Shown here: positions 11,113-21,751 of the stretch, piece by piece
Layout of the letters: every line of letters starts with the position of its first letter
Position numbering within the stretch: the first letter of the stretch is position 1
Assembly: GCA_900491605.1 (NCBI GenBank)
Contig: UESW01001669.1
Location: 276,137 to 340,136 of the forward strand
Reading direction: 5' to 3'
Origin: Calamus simplicifolius
Taxonomy: Eukaryota; Streptophyta; Magnoliopsida; Arecales; Arecaceae
Length of the DNA: 64,000 nucleotides
The notes under the pieces: generated by a model
What the model was told of the DNA's origin: nothing
Database searches by the model: none
What the model saw: only the letters and a program-made list of their open reading frames with translations
Translations under genes and position numbers: made by a program

Positions 11113-12076
11113 TTATTTTTGCAGGAGTGTCTTGCGGCCAAAAGATCAAAGCGAAAGTGGTATCTCGATAGTGGCTGCTCAAAGCACATGACGGGTGACA
11201 AGGATCAATTCATCACCCTTGAAAGCAAAAGAGGAGGAGTTGTTACATTTGGTGACAATGGCAAAGGCCAAATCATGGGGTTTGGTAAATTCAAATAACT
11301 CCCTCCACATATATTGAAAATGTCTTATATGTTAATGGTTTAAAACATAATTTAATTAGTATTAGTCAATTATGTGATAAAGGTTTTAAAGTATCATTTG
11401 AAGCTTCTATCTGCACAGTTTCTAATCCCATTGATAATAGCATTGTTTTTATTGGAAATAGAAATGGCAATGTATACTTGATTGATTTAGACAATTTGTC
11501 TACTAGTAATCATTGCTTAGTTGCTAATAATGCTAATATGAATGAGATTGGTTGGTTATGGCATCGTAGATTAGGTCATGCAAGCACACACCTTATTTCA
11601 AAATTAATTAGAATGGATTTAGTAAAAGGACTTCCACAACTAGATTTTGAAAATAACAAAATTTGTGATGCATGTCAATTTGGAAAACAAACTAGAAATT
11701 CTTTCAAAACTAAAAATATTGTTTCCACTTCTAGGCCACTTGAACTACTTCACATGGATCTTTTTGGACCTACTAGAACCACAAGTCTAGGAGGAAAGAA
11801 ATATGGTCTTGTGATTGTAGATGATTATTCTAGATACACTTGGGTATTATTTTTAGCTCATAAGGATGAGACCTTTCCATTATTTTGAAATTCTTCAAGA
11901 AGGTCACAAATGAGAAAAAACACCATAGTGTCTCTAAGAAGTGATCATGGCACTGAATTTGAAAATCATTTATTTGAAAACTTTTGCATAGAAAATGGCA
12001 TTCATCATAATTTTTCAGCACCTAGAACACCGCAACAAAATGGAGTAGTTGAAAGAAAAATAGAACCTTAGAAGAC
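11113..12076 (+). pseudogene. Protease and integrase N-part of Sirevirus A pol
   Basis: The protease active site is WYLDSGCSKHMTGDKDQF at about 11159-11212, with the catalytic DSG intact. The GAG-pre-integrase zinc region follows (WLWHRRLGHAS at about 11555, then CDACQFGKQ at about 11670). The integrase core starts with ELLHMDLFGPTR, holding the first catalytic aspartate (about 11743), and VDDYSRYTWV. The second aspartate lies in LRSDHGTEF (about 11940) and the glutamate in GVVERK (about 12045). Frame breaks occur near 11295, 11875 and 12060. Order and motifs identify a Ty1/copia polyprotein, where integrase precedes RT. Confidence 0.85.
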
Positions 12077-14241
12077 ATGGCCCGTACCATGCTATGTGAA
12101 AGCAACCTACCAAAATACTTTTGGGCAGAAGCTATAAACACGGCATGCTACATTCTTAATAGAGCTTTAATTAGGCCAATCATTAAGAAAACTCCTTATG
12201 AACTATGGAATAATAGAAAACCAAACATAAGTTACTTTCATGCATTTGGTTGTAAATGTTTCATTCATAATAATGGTAAAGATAATCTAGGAAAATTTGA
12301 TGCAAAATCTGATGAAGGCATTTTCTTAGGATATTCAACATCTAGTAAAGCCTATAGAGTATTTAACAAGAGAAACTTAATTGTAGAAGAATCTATTCAT
12401 GTAATTTTTGATGAATCTTTAGCATCAAGTTCTGAAAAGATTGATGATGAGGAAGATACAAACATTCTAGAAAGAGATATTGAAAAATTGAATATAGATG
12501 TATCTTCAGATCATGAACAAGAAGCTAAAGATAATGATTCTCCTAGTGTTGATGTTGTTGATGCAAATCATAATGATATAGATCTTCCTAGAGATTGGAG
12601 ATATGCCTATGGTCATCCAAAAGAATTAATTATAGGTGATCCATCTCAAGGAGTAAGAACTAGATCATCAATGAGAAACATCAATAATCATCTTGCATTT
12701 GTATCTCAAATTGAACCTAAAACTATTGAAGAAGCAGAAAAAGATAATAATTGGATGTTAGCTATGCAAGAAGAATTAAATCAATTTACTAGAAATAATG
12801 TTTGGACTCTTGTAGATAGACCTAAAGATCATTCTGTTATAGGATCAAAATGGGTATTTAGAAATAAATTAGACGAAAATGGCATAGTAATTAGAAACAA
12901 AGCTAGATTAGTTGCAAAAGGATATAATCAAGAAGAAGGAATTGATTTTGATGAAACTTTTGCACCTGTAGCTAGACTTGAAGCAATTAGATTATTACTT
13001 GCATTTGCATGTCATATGCATATCAATTTATTTCAAATGGATGTTAAAAGTGCATTTTTAAATGGATTTATAAATGAGGAAGTTTTTGTTGAACAACCAC
13101 CTGGTTTTGAAGATCATGAATTTCCAAATCATGTTTTTAAATTACACAAAGCACTATATGGTTTAAAACAAGCACCTAGAGCTTGGTATGAAGATTAAGT
13201 AAATTTCTAATTGAAAATGATTTTGTAAGAGGAAATGTTGATAAAACACTATTTTTGAAAAGAAAAGACAAGGATTTATTAGTAGTACAAATATATGTTG
13301 ATGATATTGTATTCGGTGCTACTAACAATTTGTTATGTCAAGAATTTGCTAAGTTGATGCAGGGTGAGTTTGAAATGAGCATGATGGGAGAACTCAACTT
13401 CTTCCTAGGACTTCAAATCAAACAAAGCAAAGAAGGAATTTTCATCAATCAAGCCAAATACACAAAAGAACTGCTCAAGAAGTTTGGAATGGAGTCAATC
13501 AAACCACTTGGAACTCCTATGAGTCCTTCATGCAAATTGGACAAAGATGAAGATGGTAAGAAAGTAGATCAAAAATATTATAGAGGTATGATCGGATCTC
13601 TTCTTTACTTAACAGCTAGTAGACCAGATATTATGTTTGCTGTATGTTTATGTGCTAGATTTCAATCTGAACCTAAAGAATCTCACTTAATTGCTGTAAA
13701 AAGAATTTTAAGATATTTAAGTGGAACTAAAAATGTAGGTTTATGGTATTCTAGAGACTCAACATTAAACTTGATTGCATATTCTGATTCTGACTATGCT
13801 GGATGTAAATTAGATAGAAAAAGCACAAGTGGTGCATGTCAATTCTTAGGATGTAACTTAATCTCTTGGTTTAGCAAAAAGCAAAATTCGGTTGCATTAT
13901 CTACTGCTGAAGCAGAATATGTTGCAGCTGGAAGTTGCTGTGCTCAAATCCTTTGGATTAAGAGACAACTTGAAGATTATGGCATAACACTTGATAAAAC
14001 TCCAATTAGATGTGATAACACAAGTGCAATAAATTTAACTAAAAATCCAATTCAACATTCAAGAACAAAACACATTGAAATTAGATATCATTTTATAAGA
14101 GAACATGTAGCTAATAATGAAATTTGTCTTGAATATGTTAATACTGAAGAACAATTAGCTGATATATTTACAAAACCCTTGAGTGAAGAGAGATTTTGTT
14201 ATCTTAGAGGTGAATTAGGGATATGTGACCCTTTGGATTGA
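12077..14241 (+). pseudogene. Integrase C-part, reverse transcriptase and RNase H of Sirevirus A
   Basis: Two long open segments, 12077-13198 and 13255-14241, are separated by a frameshift and stop near 13195. The first encodes the integrase tail ([24 protein letters not shown]) and an acidic linker. It then enters RT ([50 protein letters not shown]). The second begins before YVDDIVFGAT, whose YVDD catalytic box is intact at 13294-13305. It continues through ASRPDIMFAVCLCARFQ into RNase H (AYSDSDYAGC, STAEAEYVAA, DNTSAINLTKNP) and ends GICDPLD. Apart from the single joint, this is the best preserved part of the element. Confidence 0.92.
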
Positions 14242-14733
14242 TTTTGAAACCCTAAGGAATGAGAATCTAGATTTCTATAATTTCTTGATATTCCTTTCAT
14301 AATTTTAAGGACAAATTATCTAGTCATCTGAGCTATTTGATCCTTGATATTCCAAAGATTTTTTCAAATTTTATTGAACTTTTTTGACAAGTTTCAGTCA
14401 TTTGAATCTCAATATTTTTTTTCTGAAACTGTCTTTGGAGTCGACACCTCAGAATGAGGAGTCGACACCTCTGACTGTGTCGCTCTCGGTCCCTGACCTT
14501 GGAGCCGACACCCGTATAAGTGGAGCCGACTCCAGTTCGAGCGCTGACTGTGTTAGCGATTTGGAGTCGACACCCGACTTTGCGGGAGTCGACACCTGGG
14601 ATTCCAAAATTGATTTATTAGGGCAGAGTCGACACCTCGTCATTTCATAACTTCTCAAATCCTAACCAAACTCTCCAAAATTCTTCCAAAACTTCCCCAT
14701 CTCTAATTCCATCCAAATTTTCCCAAAGATCTA
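14242..14733 (+). repeat. Spacer after pol with a second GYCGAC motif cluster
   Basis: The roughly 490 bp between pol and the env-like gene hold at least seven copies of GGAGTCGACACC/GGAGCCGACTCC between 14440 and 14640, as in the LTR. One more copy lies inside the next gene at about 14805. The remainder is AT-rich with no coding signal. A matching cluster lies at the same place in Sirevirus B (63630-63845, minus), so the arrangement is shared and not accidental. Confidence 0.75.
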
Positions 14734-15961
14734 ATGGCACCTAAAAGGAGAGGAATCAGTGATTGGAGCGCCGGTGACCGGAAAAATCCGCGCGTCGTCC
14801 CGTGAGCCGACTCCAAGCAGGATTCTCCACGATTCAGACAATCCCAACACCTCTTCCACTCAGGTAGATACCTAGCCGGGAGGGTAATCACAATGGGTAG
14901 AAAGTTGATTTTGACCTATTTGAATCCGAGGGTTTTCAATGGTAGGCAATTAAAGGAAATGGGCTGGGATAAGCTTGCTCTCTTGATGTTCCTACTTATC
15001 CAGCCTTAGTAAAAGAATTTTATTTTAATTTGGCTAGAGGTGATGGTGGTTTAGTTAGCTCAGTAAGAAAAAAGGATTCACCTTACTTTTCAAAAGCTTA
15101 GGAAACCTCCTTAGCATCCCATTACCGGATTAGCAGCTGACATGCACAGTGATAGGTCAGCGGCTCTTTCAAGGATGTTAGGAAGAGAAGTGACAGATTT
15201 GAGGAGATTAGGGCTAATCAATTGCCCTTGGAATTGAGATTATTACACAACATTTGCAGTAGAATTTTGTTTCCGAAGACCGGTCGGTTTGAGTATGTCT
15301 CGGAGCGAGACATTGTTGTGATGGATAGTGTTTTGACTGGTCAGCCATCAACCTTGCAGCTATGATGATATTTTATATGGCGAAGCTGGAGGGAAGAGAA
15401 GATCATCCCTACCTATGGCATGGTCTTACTATGGTTTTCAGGAGCCAAGGGGTTGTAATTCAAGAGAATGAACCATCAAGAACCTGAGGCACACCGATTA
15501 CTATAGTTTGGCACATTGCATCGGATGGGATTTGTAAAGTGAATGGACAGTGGGAAGGAAAGGACACCTTGGATGAGAGAGCCCCTGAGCCGAGAGTTTC
15601 TGAGCCTTGCGAGGCTGGACCATCAGTTAGGGTTCCTTCTACAGCCTAGGAGTCCCATTCCTGCTCCTGCTCCTGCACCTGCACAGTTAATGATCAACCA
15701 TCCACTTCTTCAGCTGGATTTCAGACCTTCAAATGGAGCAATTAAAAAGTTTGTTTGCTGCTCAGAAGGATGAGTTTGACAGTCAGTTATGAATATAAAA
15801 GAATCACTTTATTCCTTGATGATCGGATTGCAAAAATTGAATCAACTCTCAACTCCTCTGCAGAATCTTTAAGTGGTGATTTGAAGAACATCTTTGAAGA
15901 ACTTAAAGAGATTTGTGGAGATCTGAAACTTATTCAAGTGCAATGCCGAGCTTCAAGATAA
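14734..15961 (+). pseudogene. Env-like extra gene of Sirevirus A, degenerate
   Basis: It starts MAPKRRGISDWSAG, parallel to MAPKRRGS in Sirevirus B. Fragments in shifted frames align with the better preserved B copy: WDKLALLMFLLIQP, then FYFNLARGDGGL, LGNLLSIPLPD, SRMLGREV and HTDYYSLAH. The domain resembles the uncharacterised 'putative plant transposon protein' family found after pol in Sireviruses; its role is unknown. The C-terminal part (15740-15960) is charged and helical (QLKSLFAAQKDEFDSQ, then ITLFLDDRIAKIESTLNSS) and probably coiled coil. I see no clear signal peptide or transmembrane segment, so 'env-like' describes position only. Confidence 0.6.
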
Positions 15962-16249
15962 AATCACTGCTTGCACATTTGTTGATGAGAGACTTAAAGA
16001 CTATGTTAAGCTTCAATGTGATGGAATGAAAATATTGTAGATCATTTAACAAGAATAGTAGGAAGAACTTTTGATGTAATGAAAATGTTGATGTAATGAA
16101 TGTTTAATTTTGATAATGTTTACATTTTGATGTAATGAAGATGAAGGTTTGATGTAATACTTGACTTTGTTGAAATGAAATTATCTTTTGATGCAATGAA
16201 AATTATCTTTTGATGCTATTCTTTACCTTTTTGTTGATTACAATTGCAT

Positions 16250-16544
16250 TAAAGGGGGAGAAAGTTATGTTGCATTAATTGTTTAATATGTTAATTGATT
16301 AATATGAAATTAATTGATTAATATGATTGAAATTGATTGGATAATAATCAAATTGATTTGACTATGCATAAAGAAATCTTAAGTACCAAATATGTAAAGT
16401 AAGAGGAAGAATAATTTGAACTTCATAGGGGGAGCTACCTTATTCAGGGGGAGCTTACTGTGAAGATCACTTCCTTGAAATTTTTTAATTTAAGAATTCT
16501 ATGCATATACTCAATGTTTTTATAATCATCAAAAAGGGGGAGAT
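16250..16544 (+). other. Multiple polypurine tracts of Sirevirus A
   Basis: Four AGGGGGAG-type tracts lie before the 3' LTR: AAAGGGGGAGAAAG (about 16253), ATAGGGGGAGCT (about 16426), CAGGGGGAGCTT (about 16446) and AAAAAGGGGGAGAT directly at the LTR edge (16531-16544). The last is the expected plus-strand primer. Repeated tracts are a described Sirevirus feature. The region is otherwise AT-rich and non-coding. Confidence 0.85.
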
Positions 16545-17993
16545 TGTTGACCCAATTATTGATTTTGATGATTAATAAAGGAATTGAGTATATTTATTTG
16601 ATTACTAATGGATTTTATAAGTGTTTCAGGACTTAAATTTATTTGATCAATTTAAAGGAATTAAGAAATGTTTTGAATCAAATACAAATAAATTTCAAAG
16701 TTTCAGAGCTGGAGTCGACACCTAGAAAATCTGGAGCCGACCCCATGGCCAATTCAAATTTTTCTGATTTTTGATACGGTCCGGAGCCGACACCTAGAGT
16801 TTCGGAGCCGACACCAGAGTTTCGGAGTCGACACTTACAGTGTCTGGAGCCGACTCCGATGCGGGGACAGAACGCTTATTTTTTGAGCATCCTGGAGCCG
16901 ACACCTACAGTTTTCGGGAGCCGACACCTGACGATGGCGAGCCGACACTTACTTTTTCGGAGCCGACTCCTCAACGAACTCAAAATTTCTATTTTTGGAA
17001 AAACGACTTGGAGCCGACACCTGAAAAGTTGGAGCCGACTCCAACCTGACTGGGACGAAAATTTAAAATGCCAGATCAGCTCTAACGGTAATATTTCCTT
17101 TTTACCTAATTTCTAACGGATATATTTTGTTTCCAGGTACACTCCAACGGCTAGTTTCTTCCCAAAAATGGATTAAAGAAATCTATAAAAAGGGAAACAC
17201 CCGTTTGAAAAAGAAGAGGAAAATAGAAAATATTTCAAATCAAAAATCCGAGAAAGCCTGAGCCTGAAATCCAAGAGAAAAGCATTCAAACTCAAATCCT
17301 TCCACTCCAAAAAGCTCAAAGAGGAATCCAAGGCGTTCAAATCAAAAATCGGAGGATTTCCCAAATTGAAGAAAAAGCTGTTTCTTTTTCCAATCTTCTC
17401 AACTGCAACATTGTGAGAATCAAAGCTGAGGCTTGATTCAACATTCCAAAGGGAGAAGAGGAAAAGAAGAAAAGCTCAAAGCCAAACAACTTCAAACAGG
17501 CTTTTCTAAACTTGTTTACTTATTTTTGAATATTTGCTCATTGAGGAGCTGTGTATTTTGAAAAATTATTCTTTTTGTTTTGCTAGTTCAATCAAGGGGA
17601 TTGAACTAGTGGAGGTTGTATACCTCGGGTCAAGCTAGATTAGCTTGAGTTTAGGGTTTTGTGCTGGTGAGCCCGAAAAACCGGCTGGGTTCGTTGTGAT
17701 CCCGGGTAAAACAACAAGTTTGAGTTGTGATCTTGTAAAACAACTCGGCTGTAATCGAGGAGATTATAGTGTGGACCCAAGTGGATCTTGGGAGTGGACG
17801 TAGGTGTTGGATACACCGAACCACTATAAAATCTTTGTGTTTGCCGTGCTTCATTATCTCTATCTCTATCTCATTTGTGCTTTATATTTGCATTGCATTT
17901 ATTTCATTCATCTTAAGCAAACAATTTTTTAAAGGTTAATTTTTTAAAGAACCCAATTCACCCCCCCCTCTTGTGTTGTCATCTGGGCCAACA
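16545..17993 (+). repeat. 3' LTR of Sirevirus A
   Basis: It begins TGTTGACCCAATTATTG and ends CTGGGCCAACA. It repeats the GYCGAC cluster (16711-17042) and the TATA box (17184-17190). Differences from the 5' LTR are scattered substitutions and one- to several-base indels, so the insertion is not very recent. The target repeat CACAC follows. Confidence 0.92.
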
Positions 17994-18340
17994 CACACAA
18001 ACCCCCGAGACGGTTCAAAAGGAGCTCGTCAACATCGCGATTAACGGGACACCATTCGGTCTAGCTAGGAGATGCCCCCGAGTCGGTTCAAGTTCCTAAC
18101 AGCTTTGTACCCGATCGAGTCGCCCTCGGGCCGAATACAAACCCCTAAGGTGGTTTAAAAGGAGCTCATCGGCGTCGCGGCTAATGGGACACCACTTGGT
18201 CTGGCGAGGAGATGCTCCTGAGTCGTTCAAGTCCCTAACAGCCCCATACCCGATCGAGTTGCCCCTCAGGTTGGCACGCAAACCCCTGAGGTGGTTCATG
18301 GATCTAACAACGTTGTGCCCATCGAAGTCATTTCTCGGAT
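17994..18340 (+). repeat. 3' UTR tandem array of the Tat element, right part
   Basis: The unit interrupted at 7925 resumes with CACACAAACCCCCGAG. Two more junction landmarks are near 18026 and 18168. The array then decays, with a last partial unit ending about 18300 (GAGGTGGTTCATGG). From about 18340 to 18451 the sequence is non-repetitive Tat 3' UTR. No gene is seen. Confidence 0.85.
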
Positions 18341-18451
18341 CAGATTGCGAGCCCCTAAGGCAGCTCTAAAGGGCCCCCTAAATGCGTCCAAGTCTTCTAT
18401 AGTTGGCAGTAATCTACTATGTCCGCCCGGCCGAGTGCCTGATGTGCAAGG

Positions 18452-19007
18452 TGTTAGGAAATGTGTCCTACAGCCAATCGTCTGCTTGTAGACGGTTATG
18501 AGTTGATGTAAATGTACATGATTTATTCAATAAATAAAAGTCTATTTTGGCAGTACAGCATATAGTTTACATCTTCGAGTAGAATTCCAATATGTTGTAG
18601 TCCTTAGAGTTACATGTATTCGACAATGGAGGAATTGTTGTGTAACTCTTAAATCTGTTCACGGCCAAATGATACGTTGTTACCTAGGACGACGTAATCA
18701 AGTGTAGGTCGTTGTGTGCCATATGGGTTGGTTTGTTCTCTTAAACGAAGGAGTGCATAACACTAGTATGACATGAAGGTGAGTGTAGGAGTACATTCAC
18801 TGAACAGTGACTCACCTCTGCTGAGTGCTCAACTTCCTGGAGCAACTCATAGAAAGGAAATGGATATAAGTGTCCCTTTGACATGAGACTATCATGTTGA
18901 CTTGATAAGCAACTCAATGTACTTAGGCACTGGACCACCGGATTTCTAATCCGGTGACGGAAGGTTGCTGGGTGCAGTCAAGTACTTATTGGGTTAGTGA
19001 TGAGTCA
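18452..19007 (+). repeat. Truncated 5' LTR of the Angela-like copia
   Basis: It is nearly identical to 21752-22312, including ATACGTTGTTACCTAGGA and GGACCACC(C)GGATTTCTAA. It stops at GTGATGAGTCA, where the 3' LTR continues with AGATGGGATTGTCC. The 5' LTR should be about 2.1 kb, so about 1.6 kb of it is deleted together with the primer site and gag. The antisense ORFs found at the same place in both LTRs only reflect this identity. Confidence 0.88.
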
Positions 19008-19922
19008 ATTGAGCAATGGAATTTACCTTCTATCACAGCCGGTTAATGTATTATGCACTCCAAACAAATGCCCCAAAATAGATGATGTCGATGACTCATA
19101 CCTTTGGCACTGTAGGCTAGGTCATATAAACAAGAACAGGATAAGCAGGTTAGTCAGAGAGGGCATCCTCAATGACATTGATTGTGAATCAATTAAAACT
19201 TGTGAATCCTGTCTTCTTCGGAAAATGACTAAGTCACCTTTTACTGGAAAAGGTGAAAGAACCAAAGAGATTATAGGCCTCATACATACGGATGTTTGTA
19301 GACCTATGAATACTGCCTCTATGAGAGGGTTTAGCTATTTCATTACATTTACAGACGATCACTCCAGGTTCAGTTATGTCTTCCTAATGAGACATAAATC
19401 TAAATCAGTTAAAATGTTCAAACAATATCGTAGTGAGGTAGAAAAACAAATTGGAAAGAATATTAAAATCCTTCAATTAGATCGAGGAGGCGAATATCTT
19501 TCTAATGAGTTTTTGACATATCTAAAGAAGAATGAGATTCTCTCTCAATGGACACCTCTAGGGACACCCCAGTTAAATGGTGTGTCTGAAAGAGGAATTG
19601 AACCCTATCAGATATGGTTCGGTCCATGATGGGCTTTGCTAGTTTGCCTATCTCCTTTTGGGACTACGCACTTGAGTCGGCCTGTTACATTCTTAATAGG
19701 ATCCCTAGTAAATCTGTTGCTAAAACTCCATATGAGATATGGACGGGGCGTAAGCCAATGCTCACACACCTTAGGGTCTGGGGGTGTTCAGCTTATGTCA
19801 AGAGATTGTTGGCAGACAAGCTAGGACCAAGGTATGATAAATGCCTCTTTGTTGGATATCCTAAGGAGTCTAAAGGATACTACTTCTACCACATTGAGAG
19901 CAAAAGTTGTTCGTCAGTATGA
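18997..19922 (+). pseudogene. Integrase remnant of the Angela-like copia
   Basis: The readable part begins inside the GAG-pre-integrase domain (GIYLLSQPVNVL, LWHCRLGHINKNRISRL, CESCLLRKMTKSPF). It continues into the DDE core: first aspartate in LIHTDVCRPM (about 19290), second in LQLDRGGEYLS (about 19478) and glutamate in NGVSERG (about 19590). A frameshift near 19605 moves the reading frame to VRSMMGFASLPISFWDYALE and WGCSAYVKRL. Upstream gag and protease are absent because of the internal deletion. The product cannot be made as one chain. Confidence 0.82.
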
Positions 19923-20124
19923 GAGCCACCATTTTAGAAAAGGAGTATCTTACTGGAAGTGCTAAGGCTAATGTTGAACTTAATGAAGTTCGATAAGGAG
20001 AAGTACCTTTACACTCAAAAACCGCTATGGAACCGGCTTTGATTGGTTCAAACCGGAGCCTGTTGAGGTACCATTAAGGAGATCTGGTAGAGTACCACGT
20101 CAGTCGGATAGATACTTTGGTTTC

Positions 20125-21730
20125 TTGGTCCGTGACAGGGATCCCATCGAACTCGATGAGAACGATGAGGACCCAATCACCTATATGGATGCACTGCAGA
20201 GATCTGACTCTGAGAAATGGCTAGAGGCCATGAAGTCCGAAATGGAATCCATGGAGATTAATAGTGTATGGACACTAGTTGATCCACCTGAAGGGGTAAA
20301 ACCCATAGGGTGTAAATGATTTTCAAGAGGAAACGAGGTGTAGATGGAAGGTGGAGACCTATAAAGCCTGTCTGGTTGCTAAGGGTATCGTTAGCGTTAT
20401 GGTATTGACTATGACGAGACTTTTTCCCTGTAGCAATGCTCAAGTCCATTCGGATTATGCTTGCTCTAGCTGCACATTTTGACTATGAGATCTGGCAAAT
20501 GGATGTCCGAACGCTTTTCTAAATGGAGAGCTCGAAGAGGAGGTGTATATGATACAGCCTAAAGAGTTCACATCCATAGACGAGTCAAAAGTATGCAGGC
20601 TTCATAAGTCCATCTATGGACTCAAGCAAGCTTCTCGGAGTTGGAATAAACATTTTGATAAATGTATCAAGACTTATGGCTTCATTAAGAATGGAGAAGA
20701 ACCCTGCATGTATAAGTGGGCAAATGGTTCCATAGTTATATTTCTTGTACTGTATGTGGATGACATTCTCTTGATTGGGAATGATATCCCTGCACTACAT
20801 GGAATAAAGGTTTGGTTGCTGTCTCAGTTCTCCATGAAAGACCTGGGAGAAGCTTCTTACATCCTAGGGATGAAGATCTATAGGGATAGATCTAAGAAGC
20901 TGCTAGGATTGTCCCAGTCCATGTACATTGAGACTGTGCTGAAGAGGTTCAGCATGGATAATTCAAAAAGGGGCTATCTTCGATAGGCCATGGAATTACT
21001 CTCTCTAAGAAGGATTGTGCAACAACTCCTGAGGAGAGAGAGTACATGAGTAGAATTCTATATGCCTCGGTAGTGGGTTCAATCATGTATGCTATGACAT
21101 GTACAAGACCAGACGTAGCACACTCACTAGGGATAGTGAGTAGGTACTAGTCTAACCCAGGTGAAGCACATTGGAAGGTGGTAAAAACCATCCTTAAGTA
21201 TTTGAGAAATACTAAGGACCAATGGCTTATTTATGGAGAACCTGACTTAAAACTAGTGGGGTACACTGACTCCAGTTTTCAGTCAGATAGAGATGACAAC
21301 AAAAGCATATCCAGATTTATCTTTACCCTCAATGGAGGAGCGATCTGCTGGAAAAGTTTCAAGCAGAACACAGTGACGATTCAGTATGCGAGGCTGAATA
21401 CATTGCAGCATCAGATGCAGCAAAGGAAGCTGTATGGCTACGAAAGTTCTTAGGCGAGCTGGGAGTGGTACCTACCATGGAGAGTCTCGTCCTAGTATAC
21501 TGTGACACACGGGAGCAATTGCCCAAGCCAAGGAGCCAAAGTCGCATCAACGAACCAAGCATGTGTTGCACCGCTACCACCTTGTATGAGAGATCGTGGA
21601 ACGAGGTGACATCTACCTTCAGAAGATCGACGGAAAGAAAAAAACCTAGCTGTCCCAATGACTAAAGCACTCGGGATCAAGGAGTTCAATGAACACAAGT
21701 GGAAGATGGGTATTAGGTACTGTTCCGATT
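20125..21730 (+). pseudogene. Reverse transcriptase and RNase H remnant of the Angela-like copia
   Basis: RT starts with YMDALQRSDSEKWLEAMKSE and NSVWTLVDPPEGVKPIGCK (20185-20319). It is broken near 20320-20540, where QMDV and FLNGELEEEVY are still readable, then continues open to 20986. That last segment carries an intact YVDDILLIGND box (about 20752-20784). A further break near 20983 leads to SIMYAMTCTRPDVAHSLG, a TAG at about 21148-21150 and RNase H (GYTDSSFQSDRDD, FTLNGGAICWKS). Downstream frames are shifted. The gene ends about 20 bp before the 3' LTR. Confidence 0.82.
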
Positions 21731-21751
21731 GGCTATAGTTCAAGTGGGAGT

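Larger units (their letters stand above)
7926..17993 (+). mobile_element. Sirevirus (Ty1/copia) retrotransposon, complete structure, copy A
   Basis: LTRs are at 7926-9419 and 16545-17993, with TGTT...AACA ends. The 5 bp direct repeat CACAC (7921-7925 and 17994-17998) is the target duplication. Joining the flanks regenerates the 142 bp unit sequence CCGGCACACAAACCCC seen elsewhere in the array. Order inside: initiator-Met primer site, two-knuckle gag, stop codon, pol (PR-IN-RT-RNH), an env-like gene and several G-rich polypurine tracts. The extra gene after pol plus repeated polypurine tracts are Sirevirus hallmarks. Frameshifts are scattered in gag, integrase and the RT joint, so it is not coding-competent. 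Confidence 0.93.

Noticed and set aside
18741..18938. Antisense ORF of 65 codons, with a similar one at 22044-22241
   Set aside because: The similarity is just the two LTR copies. There is no start context, domain or further conservation.
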